The translations under genes and the position numbers were made by a program. The notes below the pieces were generated by a model. That model searched no databases. It was not told the DNA's origin and saw only the letters and a program-made list of their open reading frames with translations. Positions 46,603 to 56,885 of a DNA stretch of 59,446 nt are shown here, in pieces (position 1 is the stretch's first letter; each line of letters opens with the position of its first letter). Location: positions 81,615 through 141,060 of the forward strand of contig WIDE01000087.1 of the NCBI GenBank assembly GCA_015039315.1, read 5' to 3'. Source of the DNA: Clavulina sp. PMI_390 (taxonomy: Eukaryota > Basidiomycota > Agaricomycetes > Cantharellales > Hydnaceae).

Positions 46603-49600
46603 ATGGCCGACGAGGACGAACGTCACATAAGCCAAGATGGTGTTTTCGGACCCATCCTGCTTCGTTCCTCGACTCCTCGTGAGTGTTTATCTGATTTTTG
46701 TTGGCTTTTCCGACGTTCTAATGGGCCCTGGTCGAACGTGCCAACTCTCAACATTAGCACCATCTGAGAAAGGTTGGTCTGAACCATCTCTGCCACCCGT
46801 GGCTGTACTGCAGCGCCTTGCCTGAGAGCCCCTTTCTGATGCGCCTTTTGTAGTCTCGACGTTCCTCCGAGGGATGGAAAATGTGAGAAGGGTCTCCAAG
46901 CCTGTTTCCAACTACGGCTCAGAGTTTGAGCATATGCCCAGCGCAAACTGGGAATCTGCTCAGATGAGCTTGATGGGTGGACGTCCAGTCACGATCCCGG
47001 ATGACGCACAAGATATTCACGATCTCAACGAAGAACTCTTCAACAACGGCGATTCGGAGATGAGCTATGAAGGCGCTTTGAACAACAATGCTCGAGCCAA
47101 CTCCCGATTCGAAGACCAAGGCGACGACAACGGGGAAGACATCGAGTCTGTTATGCAGGAGCATGCGTCGGTTATGCAGACTCCTCGCCAGATGCCTCAG
47201 CAGGTACGAAAAAGCTTCGTCGCAAAACTGGAGGCCCATGCTGATGATTTCAAATGTAGATCCTTTCTCCCGGAAAGGCCTTCCGAAATGGCAAGCTAAT
47301 CGACTCGTCCAGCTCCTGGGGAAACAAGGGCCCGCTTCCGGTTAACGCCCCAGTTCCTCAGCAACGGCAATACACCGGTGGTAGCGTTACTCAAGCCCCG
47401 ATCAACCACGGGCCGACCCCAGCTACTCCTTTCATTCACATCCAGCCTCCAACGTCTGGCGCACCTTCTCGAACGGGCTCGCGGGTCGCGCTTTCGGACA
47501 CTGGACGCAGTCGTAACGCTGCGCCTCCACCCAGAAGCCAAGCATCAGAAGCTGAACCGGTTAGTATTCGTGATTCATCTCCACTCTTCCTCGGCTGATA
47601 TGTCTCCCATTCTTAGTCTGTTCCAAATGACACTGCGAGTGAAGCGGATACCGTCAGAGGCGCACCTGCCCAAGAGTTTATCGTCAATGAGCGCCCCAGC
47701 TCGCGAGCCCCATCGCGTTCTGGCTCTCAAGCTCCTTCACGGGCCCAATCGCGAGCCCGTTCGAGGGCAGAACCGCCAGCCGCGGTCCCTCAAGATCCCC
47801 AGCGAGCCTTGTCTCCAACTGGTGGTACTGAACGCTCTCGCGCACACTCCCAGACACCATCAAAGGTTCCGCTCCCTAGCTCCCCCAGCGGAGGTAGCCA
47901 TTATATACCCTTGCACATGGATGGTAAATCACCCTCGAGGGCCGGCTCCCGAGCTGGAGGCAGCATTGCTGGCAGTGCGCGGCCTTCAAGTCCCCTCAGG
48001 AATGGTGTTCAGCCGATGCAACCCATGCCAACCGGCAATAGTGTTGCGTCCAAACAAAGTGAGCGCACCTCATCCCAAAAATCCCCGACTCGTCTCCATC
48101 CCCTCACGGACCTCCTCCGTGAAGCTTCGCCCTCCAAAGCACGTACCCAGACTGCCACTTCTGTAAAGAGCCACCAGACCGGGACCACAGATCGCCCACC
48201 CGTCAGGACTATACAGGTTGCAGCACATACCCCAAGTGGCAAAGCTAAGTTGACTTCCCAGCCTCCTCCAGGGCAGTCTCGTGCTACCTCTCGCGTCTCA
48301 AAACGCTCTGGCCTGAGCAAAGAGGCATCCCGTCGAGATGACTACGACGACGATTACGATGTCGACACACAAATGAGGTCCCTTGTCATGCATGACAATC
48401 CAAGCCGTGATCTCGTTACGGAGATCGATCTCACGCGTACGCCCCGCACATCGTATACCGCATTCACAAATCCTAGCACCCTCGCACACGAAGTGAACGC
48501 TTCCCACTTCCACGATGAGGAGCTTTGCATCTTGCTCCATGCTGCCGACAATCCCTCGACGCATGACGTTGTGAGGAAGGTCCTGCGCAAGGGCGTGCGT
48601 GATCGCGTCAAGAGACTGGGGCTTGATCATGAGCGAGAGGTATGAGCAAACACTCTCACTGTTATAGCGGGCATCACTTATGATTTGCTCCTTAGCTCGC
48701 GCTTGCTCGCAAGCATCATCGCGAAGGTGTACATCGCCGAAAAGCTCTCAAGGCAACGACGGTTGATGGCCACTCTCCTGATGTTCGTATTTTCTCCCCC
48801 TTTCGTCGTCTTCTTATCTAAATCAGCATCTTATTCAGGAGGAAAAGCCACCCAAGTGGGCTGAAGGACTCTTCCAACTCCTCCAGCAACAGCAGGAGAC
48901 TATCGCCGACCTTGAACGTCGGCAACAGCGTCTAGTCGGGGATGCTGAACACAACACCGAGGACGGAGAGGGCGAGGAGGAAGGCACCATACGTGACGGA
49001 GAACAGGACCTCACTGTGGACCACGGTGATGAGTATGACGACGATGAGTACGAAGACCAGCTCCAGACTCCTCATATGACTGTTCCAATCGATACTCCTC
49101 GTGGAGAAACCGAGGACCTGTATGACGATGATGGCCGTACGGAGACGAGGAGCAAGATGGGCACTGCCACTCAACGTGACTACGAGGATGAACTTGGTGA
49201 GCACTCAAGATGCCAAGGTACATTGGTACTTTTACTAACCTGCGTTGCAGAGGATGAATATGACCCTCACGTTAGCAAGCCTGAATTGTACCGCTTGCGC
49301 ATCAAGCAAGACCCCAACGAGGCCACTTGGCATGTCACCAACACGAATCAGACGCAGACCGCCCAACTGCCCGAGATCCCAGGCTCCGAGAATGGGTACT
49401 TGGAGGATGCTCACGCTGCTCCGGAAGAAGAGGAGCTTCGCCACAACGAGGTGCAAGAGCGCGGAGACCCCACCTCCCCACCTCTTCCTCCTCTACCTCT
49501 CGAGGCCTGGTCTACGCAACAAGCGAATCAGCCCCCTTCATGGCAGCGTGTTTACCAGCGCCTTCTCAACTGGGCCCTCGTGTGGTCCGACGGTGAACTC

Positions 49601-50402
49601 CAGCGTGCTCTCCAGAGCACTCAGGCTAGTAATCACGTCGATGAGGTTGCGCTCACGATTTGGATCACGCAGACTTACAAGCGCTATGTCCGTGCAAAGC
49701 ATGTCGAGCACCCGCCTGGACGTGTGGATCGCCTCTATGTGCCTCCTAATATTGCAGACGCCATCAACGTTGCCGTCTTCCACGGCCGACACGGCGATGC
49801 CCGCACGATGCTTCGTGATCTTTGGGCGCCATTTGGATTTGAGGGCATGCCCAGGCTCTTGATTGTTCTTGCGCGTCATCGACGGGATTCTAATCATTAC
49901 GTGGTTCATCGGTATGCGCTTTTGGTCTCTTTCCCATGGCAAGGACACTAACAGTTCTGGTTGAATAGCTTCGCCCTTCCAGAGGGTTCATTGACTACTT
50001 ATGACACATATCCAGAGAAGACCCTAGCAGACGGAAGGGTATGTCTCGCTCTTGATGGCACTGCCTCTCGTTCTAAAAATCTAACATCTCCCTCTCTAGC
50101 CTCTTGGTTGGTGGTTTGCAATCCAGGCTGCGTGGCCCAACGCCATGTACCCGCAACCCGACAACCTCGTACAAAAGATTATCCGAATCAACCGACCTAT
50201 GCAACTCAACGTCGACAACTCTGTCGCTGCTGCTGCTATTTGGCGTAACCTCATCATGGGATCCAAAGCAGAGCGGAGCGTTGACCTGGTTCGCTTGCGT
50301 GATCTCATCTCTACCGAGGTCAAGTCTATCGTCTCCCGCAAGGAACTGGGCCGTCTGTCTGTGATGGGTGGAAAATCTCAATGGGAGGAGATCCAACCTT
50401 GA
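46603..50402 (+). CDS. Large basidiomycete protein of unknown function with a globular C-terminal domain
   Basis: Multi-exon gene of roughly 1,100 residues. It starts MADEDERHISQDGVFGPIL and joins to STFLRGMENVRRVSKPV. A long disordered part follows, with Ser/Arg/Pro repeats (SRAPSRSGSQAPSRAQSRAR) and acidic Asp/Glu runs (DDYDDDYDVD, DEYDDDEYED). Between them is a helical block (DEELCILLHAADNPSTHDVV, KVLRKGVRDRVKRLGLDH). The last 300 residues look globular: RVYQRLLNWALVWSDGELQ, FEGMPRLLIVLARHRRDSNH, HRFALPEGSLTTYDTYPE, PLGWWFAIQAAWP and NLIMGSKAERSVDLVRLRDL. I see a weak resemblance to Ulp1-type folds in the His...Asp spacing (see findings) but no confident family. The stop at 50402 follows WEEIQP. 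Some internal splice sites are provisional. Confidence 0.75.
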
Positions 50403-51032
50403 GACCTCTGTTCAGCTCTATATTTGCTTATTTGACCGTTCTTGTGCTGTGGACTACCTTTTATCTGTTTTATACGTGCTTGTGATGACTGCGTGGGCTC
50501 GCCAACCCCTGATTTCTATTGGTATCTGCTTGCGAAACCTTCTCTAAACCCTCCTTTTTCGGTTACCAACTGTGATATTCTTAGCCCCAGTCCTGAACCG
50601 ACTTGATACTCCAGACTCTTGCTTAACAGCCTGCAGATTCCCCACCATTTCCTTGATTTGATGATTGTATTGCCCGAGTTGTTTATCGCTCGTTGGTAGA
50701 ACGACCCTTGTACATAGCCATCTTTACGCTCCACTATGGTAGAATACGATTTTGTCCCGCAAATCGGGGCTGGCGCTGATCCGCCTGCCATGAAAGGTTA
50801 GATTACCATCGCACATGGCACGGCACGCCGGCATTTGTATCTGCTACAAATTGCCGTTGTCGTGGAAGCCAAAAGGAAGTTGTCATCCCCTGTCCTCGTA
50901 TTCGGGTCAAGGATCGTCATCATTTGACCACAACACCCCACGCGAAAATTCTTCACCTATAGATGACCCTCTTCTCTGTTTCATCGTTTTCCTCCTCACT
51001 CTCACCTCGTTTTCCCCTACGAAGGATGAGCC
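50403..51032. other. Spacer before the DUF6533 gene
   Basis: 630 bp with the 3' UTR of the previous gene and the promoter of the next. The plus strand becomes CT-rich near 50990, just before the start at 51033. No gene seen. Confidence 0.5.
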
Positions 51033-52952
51033 ATGGCGACTCCATCCCTCTCACAGCTGTTGTCCATCCAGCAAGCGATCATACAGACCCAGCTCTGTCT
51101 TGGTACTCACATCCTTAATTCGCCATGTGGTGTTGCCACGGACTAATTAGGTTTCCTCCCGCTTGACATGTTCAACCATAACATCGCGTCGATCCCCCGC
51201 GACCTCTTATCCAGCCGCGTCCGTGTCTGTGCTAGTGTACGACTATTTTCTAACGCTCAATGATGAGGTCAGTTTAGAGGTTGTCGAGCGACCGGGACGG
51301 AGGACGCGAAACTGATTTTCACATCCTTCCTCGTTCTTCGTCCTCCCTCGACCCGTATGCGCCGTTCGTTTCACAATGTAGATGCGATTCATCTGGAAAT
51401 TGCGACTATCACCCGTCAAAATATTATTTCTCGTCGTACGTCTAAGAGCATTCCAGCTTGCCACACCCCTGCAACTAGCGCTCATGTTGACTCTATGGGG
51501 CATAGAATCGTTACGCCACTCCAGTTGCATTGTGGTATGTCTTTCTATACTACTCATCTCATGATACTAAGACGACACGCTAACACGGCGCTCTGCCAGT
51601 TTTTCAATCGTCGGTACGAACCCTTGCTCCCTTCAATGCATCCCCACAAATCGACCCATTCAATCGGCTGTTGGATTCAGAGTTATCTGGATTTTTCGAG
51701 TTCAATATCCAGGTAAGCCTCTTTCTCTTGAATGGCTTGTCACTTTGCTAAAGTCTTTTTGGACATTGAGTAGTTGCAAGTCACTTATCCCTATCTAGCA
51801 TATTACTCGAACTCACTTGACCATCTAGCTGCCAGCTGACTCTTTTCGGAGGAGGGATCGTCCTCATATTGCTGAGCTCAACTGTAAGCCGCCATCTTAC
51901 CGGCGTATGCTTCTCTTCGCTGATTGGATCGCGTGCTCTACAGTGGAATTGTAATCCGCCCCAATTAATTCCTGCTGTCCAGCTACACGCTCACCATCGC
52001 GATCTTTCTCTAGGGCTAATGGCTATCCGTGTCCATGCGCTATACTCCCTGAACCCGAAACTCAAATGGCTCCTTGCCATCTACCTCGCGTCGTCGACGA
52101 TAACCTCCCTAGCGCTCAGCATCCAAAAGATGGTTCCTCTCGCACGTAAGGCCCTATCTTCATAGCCACCGCGAAGTTTAACTAAAATAAAGGATCTATC
52201 TCCGTAGGGACCGCCCTGGTTATCAGAGACATGCGGGTCTGTGTTCCAAGTGTCCCCCTGCCGTCTTATTACTGGAATCTTTGGGTCCCTGCTGTACGCC
52301 ACGTATTCCTCCGCAACGTTTTCCCAACTTAACATGACGACCTTGATTGTCCAGCTCGTCTTTGAGACCACTATGTTCAGTATGGCGATCTGGAAGCTCA
52401 TCACGATGCATAAGCTCCTCAAGTATCAGCTACTGCAATTGCTCACTAGGCGAGTGCGTCTCATATACCCTAAATACCTAAGTTGGCTAATTTAGCGTGG
52501 ATAAAAAGGGATGCATTGCTCTATTTTGCCTCGCTAACGATTCTCCGGATCGTCAACATTATCCAATTTGCTGGTCCGAACGTATGTGCCAGACATAAGA
52601 GACCTTTCGTCTGTGACCAATTATTTTCCTTGAATAGCCATACAAGGTCCACGAAGCAGTTTTCTTATACATCGGCCTTGGATCTACCCTCGTAAGTCGG
52701 ATGGTGCTCAACCTACACGGACTCATGGACAACACTACCACGATTTCACCCACAACTGACGAATGGACAAGAACTTCCCGCTCTTACCCTGTCGGAGAAC
52801 TTCCACACGGGAGCACTCATTTCCAAATGAATGTCATTCCGCCCGAAGGATCACATGAGGTATCGGCTCGTAGGATAAAACTGGGCTCTGGGTCGGCTGT
52901 CGGATCTGGAAGTGTCGGTCAATTTTCCCTGGGAAGCTTGGAGGAAGTTTAG
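51033..52952 (+). CDS. DUF6533-family seven-helix membrane protein
   Basis: A polytopic membrane protein of the Agaricomycete DUF6533 family. The start MATPSLSQLLSIQQAIIQT joins in phase (donor at about 51103, acceptor CTTATCCAG at about 51209) to VLVYDYFLTLNDE, the family hallmark. Next come MRFIWKLRLSPVKILFLV and FFNRRYEPLLPS, then GLMAIRVHALYSLNPKLKWL, GTALVIRDMRVCVPSVPLPS, LVFETTMFSMAIWKLITMHK, RDALLYFASLTILRIVNIIQ, and VHEAVFLYIGLGSTLVSRMV. The C-terminal tail is hydrophilic and Gly/Ser-rich and ends SLGSLEEV. I could not settle the splice sites around 51660-51870 and 52440-52500. The latter needs an intron of unusual size or a non-standard site, so a defect there is possible. The family is often expanded in mushrooms; its role is unknown. 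Confidence 0.75.
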
Positions 52953-53410
52953 TGAACTAAATTTTTCCTTAAGCCAGCAAAGGAATCTTCCAGAAATACT
53001 TTATATTTATATTTATTTCCTAATTATTTGCACCACATCATATCTCATTTGGTTTCACTCATGAGTCGAGCCCATCCCGACCACAATGTCCGAGGCCAGC
53101 CCGTGAGCCACACATTCCCACGCTACTTTGGCTTAGTCTCAGTCCTCCACATACCACATCCTCCACATATCTTGATAGATGACTACGCTGTGGGCCGCGG
53201 CCACATCAGTGGCTTTGTTGCTGACAGTGGCATGGTGTCATCCTTTGGATGGCATTGGCTTCTTTCTATGGTAATTACTCTCCATATGTGCATACCTCCC
53301 CTGTCAATCAGGATTGTCAGCCGACGAGCAGATGGCGTGATGATTCACCTACCTCCAAGTCATCCTAAAGGGCGGAGGTTAGCCTCCACCTAGTCTCATA
53401 AGCATGCTTG
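52953..53410. other. Spacer upstream of SDR copy 1
   Basis: About 460 bp with AT-rich DNA after the DUF6533 stop (52970-53040), likely its 3' end. A plus frame at 53028-53393 has no splice or family support. No gene seen. Confidence 0.45.
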
Positions 53411-53433
53411 TGACGCAATTACTAATGGCGTGA
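53411..53433. promoter_or_regulatory. Degenerate palindromic bZIP-like site, SDR copy 1 promoter
   Basis: The left half TGACGCAATTA equals that of the perfect palindrome before copy 2; the right half TAATGGCGTGA has two mismatches. It lies about 63 bp before TATAAAA (53474-53480) and 161 bp before the start codon. TGACG plus GCAAT resembles a composite CRE / C/EBP half-site bound by bZIP factors. Confidence 0.55.
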
Positions 53434-53473
53434 ATCCCTCCACGCAGGCAAGGTCAGACCCCTGCATATCAAG

Positions 53474-53480
53474 TATAAAA
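53474..53480 (+). promoter_or_regulatory. TATA box of SDR copy 1
   Basis: TATAAAA followed by CCTCGCGAGGAGATCG. The same layout (TATAAAA, then CCTTGTGAGGAGATCG) occurs before copy 2. It is 98 bp before the start codon. Confidence 0.7.
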
Positions 53481-53571
53481 CCTCGCGAGGAGATCGCCTT
53501 CATAGCGGCTCAAGTCATATCTAGTCCCTGCTTCTGCTTCCAACCTTCTATCCTCATCCAACGCAAGCTAT

Positions 53572-54903
53572 ATGGCCAGTAATAATGATATGACATTCTT
53601 GGTCTTCGGTGCCACTGGGTACATTGGAGGTGTGCGAGATCGCTGTTAGGCACTCCCCGTAATCTCATGCAGTCGGCCACCTACAGGCGCCGTTGCCGTA
53701 CACTACAAGAAGAAGTACCCATCCGCGAGTTTCGTTGCCTATACCCGATCGGCCAAGAATGTCCCTGCTCTCGAGAAGGCTGGCTTCAAACCTCTCCTCA
53801 GCAGCGGAGATCCGGCCAAGGATGATGACCTTATCATAGCAGCCGTGAAGGCTGCGGACGTAGTCTTGAACATTGCAGATTCTGATGACCTTCACTTGAC
53901 GAAGACGATTCTTGCTGCTTTCGAGACTCATGATCGAAAGAATGGGCTCCCGATTCTCATTCATACTAGGTGATTGATTCATCTACGCGCCCCATTTCCC
54001 CTCCAGGCTAATCATAGGTACAGTGGTACTGGGGTTCTACCCGCGCAACCTTACGGTTCCTTCGGGCCTTCGGCGGAGAAGGTTTATGATGTTCGTGTCG
54101 CTCATGTTTTCGGTCTCTCGTCGCGAGCTCTCCAACTGAAGTGTGGTTAAAACAGGATAACAACGTGGATGATATTAAATCCCTCGCAATTTCACAGCCT
54201 CATCGGGAAATTGATGTAGCGTAAGTTCATCACATCCCCTGGATTCTCTTACCTGACAATCGATGCTGATACTTCCCTTGAGGGCTTTCTAGGATATTTG
54301 ATGCATCCTACAAGCGTAATTCTATCAATTACATCATCGCTCCCTCAGCAATCTACGCCCCGGCGCACGATAATCCTGTGAACAAGATATCCATTCAAAT
54401 CCCGAGCCTGATTCGTCTCGCGATCAAGAGGCGCCAAGCTGTCTATGGCGGGGAAGGTGGGTATCCAGGTGGCCGATACAACCAGCCTTTCTTACCAAAC
54501 CAAACCCCCTTCAATTAGGCACAAATAAGTGGAGCTATGTTCATATCGCGGATCTCGCGGACCTGTATCAGATCGTGCTCGAAAAGGCCCTGGTCGACCG
54601 CGCTACAGGCGCGAACAGCACTACCGACCCCTACGAGCGCTTCTACTTTGGCTCCGTGACTGAGCACACGTTTGGAGACGTTGTCAAACAGCTCGGGCCT
54701 ATTCTACACGCGCGTGGCTTGGTGGACACCCCCGAGACCACTGGCATTCCTGTCGAGGAGGCGCCGATTGCCACGGTAATGAATTCACGCTCGGTCGCGA
54801 ATCGTTCATTCAAGGATGGCTGGAACCCTAAAGCTCCGACCTGGCAAGAGACGCTCGAGGCCGACGTTGAAGCTGTGCTGGAGCATGACAAGGCGAGTTG
54901 ATC
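53572..54903 (+). CDS. NAD(P)-binding Rossmann protein (NmrA-like / atypical SDR), copy 1
   Basis: About 345 residues. Exon 1 (53572-53629) gives MASNNDMTFLVFGATGYIGG, with the glycine motif GATGYIGG of an SDR nucleotide-binding fold. Next come VAVHYKKKYPSASFVAYTRS, KAADVVLNIADSDDLHLTKT, and LPILIHTSGTGVLPAQPYG, in the position of the SDR active-site strand. The C-terminal part reads INYIIAPSAIYAPAHDNPVN, KWSYVHIADLADLYQIVLEK, and FKDGWNPKAPTWQETLEADV. There is no classical YxxxK; the YAPAHDN segment occupies the place of the extended-SDR loop. Soluble, probably cytosolic; substrate unknown. It is a tandem paralogue of the gene at 55549, with the same exon borders and a similar promoter. The frame is open from end to end. 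Confidence 0.88.
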
Positions 54904-55397
54904 GCAGATAGTACCTATTATAATGTAGAATATTGAATAACATCTACGAAGCTCTATGGAGAATGTGCATAGGGGTGACGGGATGTGAAACCTCTACAAC
55001 CACATAAATCTTACATCTGTATTTGCTGCTCAAGGACCTATCCGACTCTCACTATGATCTCGTATGTAATGTTTTCCGTGTACCTGTGGGGGTATTACAG
55101 AGCCTTTAGTCCGTATATGACCGTGATCTGGGCTGTCAAATCCTGTGCTTTTCCGATTTGTGAGCCGAGGTGTGAAGGCGCTTTATCTCACTTACCCAAC
55201 ATTCCTCGGGCAATCACATATCCCCAGGGTTTCTACCATCCACGATTCACCATTGTCACGACCTATGGCAGCGAAATAGAACGATTGTTTGGTTCTTCGG
55301 TTATTCGCACCTCTATACGTGGTCTAGGCCAGATCGTACCGTGACGCGGAATGGCGTAGGGTGACTGGCCTCCACTTTTGCTTGCGAAGCAGCCTCG
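54904..55397. other. Spacer between the two SDR copies
   Basis: 494 bp. It has AT-rich 3' UTR-like DNA to about 55060, then a 119-codon plus frame (54985-55344) without splice or family support. I found no clear similarity to the spacer before copy 1 until about 55393, where the promoters start to match. Confidence 0.45.
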
Positions 55398-55420
55398 TGA
55401 CGCAATTAGTAATTGCGTCA
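55398..55420. promoter_or_regulatory. Perfect 23-bp palindrome (bZIP-like) in SDR copy 2 promoter
   Basis: TGACGCAATTA, a central G, then its exact reverse complement TAATTGCGTCA: an 11-bp inverted repeat with a 1-bp spacer. It lies 44 bp before TATAAAA and 129 bp before the start codon. Each arm contains TGACG (CRE half-site) and GCAAT (C/EBP half-site). The partially conserved partner is at 53411-53433. Confidence 0.75.
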
Positions 55421-55463
55421 ATCCCCTCTCTACAGCACGCCAAGTCTCATCCACCCACGGCCC

Positions 55464-55470
55464 TATAAAA
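55464..55470 (+). promoter_or_regulatory. TATA box of SDR copy 2
   Basis: TATAAAA, 79 bp before the start codon measured from its end, followed by the same GAGGAGATCG leader motif as copy 1. Confidence 0.7.
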
Positions 55471-55548
55471 CCTTGTGAGGAGATCGTAGTGTATACCAGT
55501 CAATCCACACCTGTTCACGACCTCCGATACTAGTTCTGTGCAAACACG

Positions 55549-56885
55549 ATGGTGAATAACAACGATATGTCGTTCTTGGTGTTCGGCGCCACTGGGTATA
55601 TTGGAGGTGTGCCAGATCGCTCCCCGATTTCTACCCTCCTCACACAATCTATCGCCTGTAGGCGCCGTCGCACTACACTATAAGAAGAAATACCCATCCG
55701 CAAATTTCGTTGCGTACACAAGATCAACTAAAAATGTCTCTGCTCTTGAGAACACCGGGTTCAAGCCTCTCGTCAGCAGTGGAGACCAAAGCAAGGATGA
55801 CGAGCTCATTAAAACAGCAGTGAAGGCCGCAGATGTGGTCTTGAACACCGCAGATGCCGATGATCTTCACTTGACGAAAACCATTCTGGCGGCTTTCGAG
55901 ACTCACGATCAGAAGAACGGGCTACCGATCCTCATTCACACCAGGTAGAGATCCCCAAATAATCGAACACCTTCCCACAAGCCAAATGACAGTTTAAGGG
56001 CAACGGCGGCCCTCCCAAAAAAACCCAAGGCCCCCTCGGGACCTCCGCCGAAAAAGGCCAACAAGGTCCGGGCCTCCCACAATAACAGCAACAAATGCCC
56101 CCAAAAAGACAAACAAACAATATTCCGAACACAGGATAACAGTGTGGAAGACATCAAATCTCTCGCTCCTTCGCAGCCCCACCGAGAGATTGATCTAGCG
56201 TACGTCGACTCTGTTGCTTTAGCATCTCTGTATGCCACCATTGATGTACCTATTTTCCATGTCGGATATTGTAGGATCTTTGAGGCGTCAGAAAAGCGCA
56301 AGTCCATTAACTATATCATTGCACCGTCAACGATCTATGCCCCAGCACACGATAATCCCGTGAACAGAATTTCCCAGCAGATTCCTGATCTCATTCGTCT
56401 TGCTATCAAGAAGCGTCAAGCTGTCTACGGCGGAGAAGGTAGGCTACGGCGCAAACATTTCACGAAACCCTGGTTTGATCGAGTGATATTCCCTTTGATT
56501 AGGTACGAATAAGTGGAATCACGTCCACATCGCAGATCTCGCGTACCTTTACCAGGTCATATTGGACAAGGCTCTCGTAGACCGCGCCACCGGTCTGAAT
56601 ATCGATATCGATCCATATGAGCGCTTCTACTTTGGTTCTGTGGCTGAGCACACATTTGGTGACGTTGCTAGACAGCTCGCACCTTTACTGCACGCACGTG
56701 GCTTGGTGGACACCCTTGAGACAGCCAGCATTCCTGTTGAGGAGGCGCCGATTGCCACCGTGACAAACTCACGCTCAGTCGCAAATCGTGGATTCAAGGA
56801 TGGCTGGAAGCCTAGTGCTCCTACCTGGCAGGAAACACTGGAGGAAGACATCGATGCCGTACTCGAGAATGATAAGAAGAAGTAA
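55549..56885 (+). CDS. NAD(P)-binding Rossmann protein (NmrA-like / atypical SDR), copy 2
   Basis: Paralogue of the gene at 53572, clearly homologous over its whole length: MVNNNDMSFLVFGATGYIGG, VALHYKKKYPSANFVAYTRS, KAADVVLNTADADDLHLTKT, SINYIIAPSTIYAPAHDNPV, KWNHVHIADLAYLYQVILDK, and FKDGWKPSAPTWQETLEEDI, ending NDKKK at 56885. Exon 1 is 55549-55606 and exon 2 ends at 55944. Exon 3 (55993-56065) and the intron after it are abnormal. The DNA is almost free of T, and the peptide LPKKPKAPSGPPPKKANK replaces LPAQPYGSFGPSAEKVYD of copy 1, keeping the frame but changing a strand next to the expected active site. Either the copy has lost normal function or this short stretch was mis-sequenced. The substrate is unknown. 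Confidence 0.82.

Noticed and set aside
54985..55344. 119-codon open frame between the SDR copies
   Set aside because: No splice sites, no homology by eye and no match in the equivalent spacer of copy 1; overlaps probable 3' UTR.
55993..56134. RIP (repeat-induced C-to-T mutation) as cause of the odd segment in SDR copy 2
   Set aside because: RIP would enrich T or A over C and G; here T is nearly absent and C runs are frequent, and only about 140 bp of a 1.3-kb duplicate is affected.
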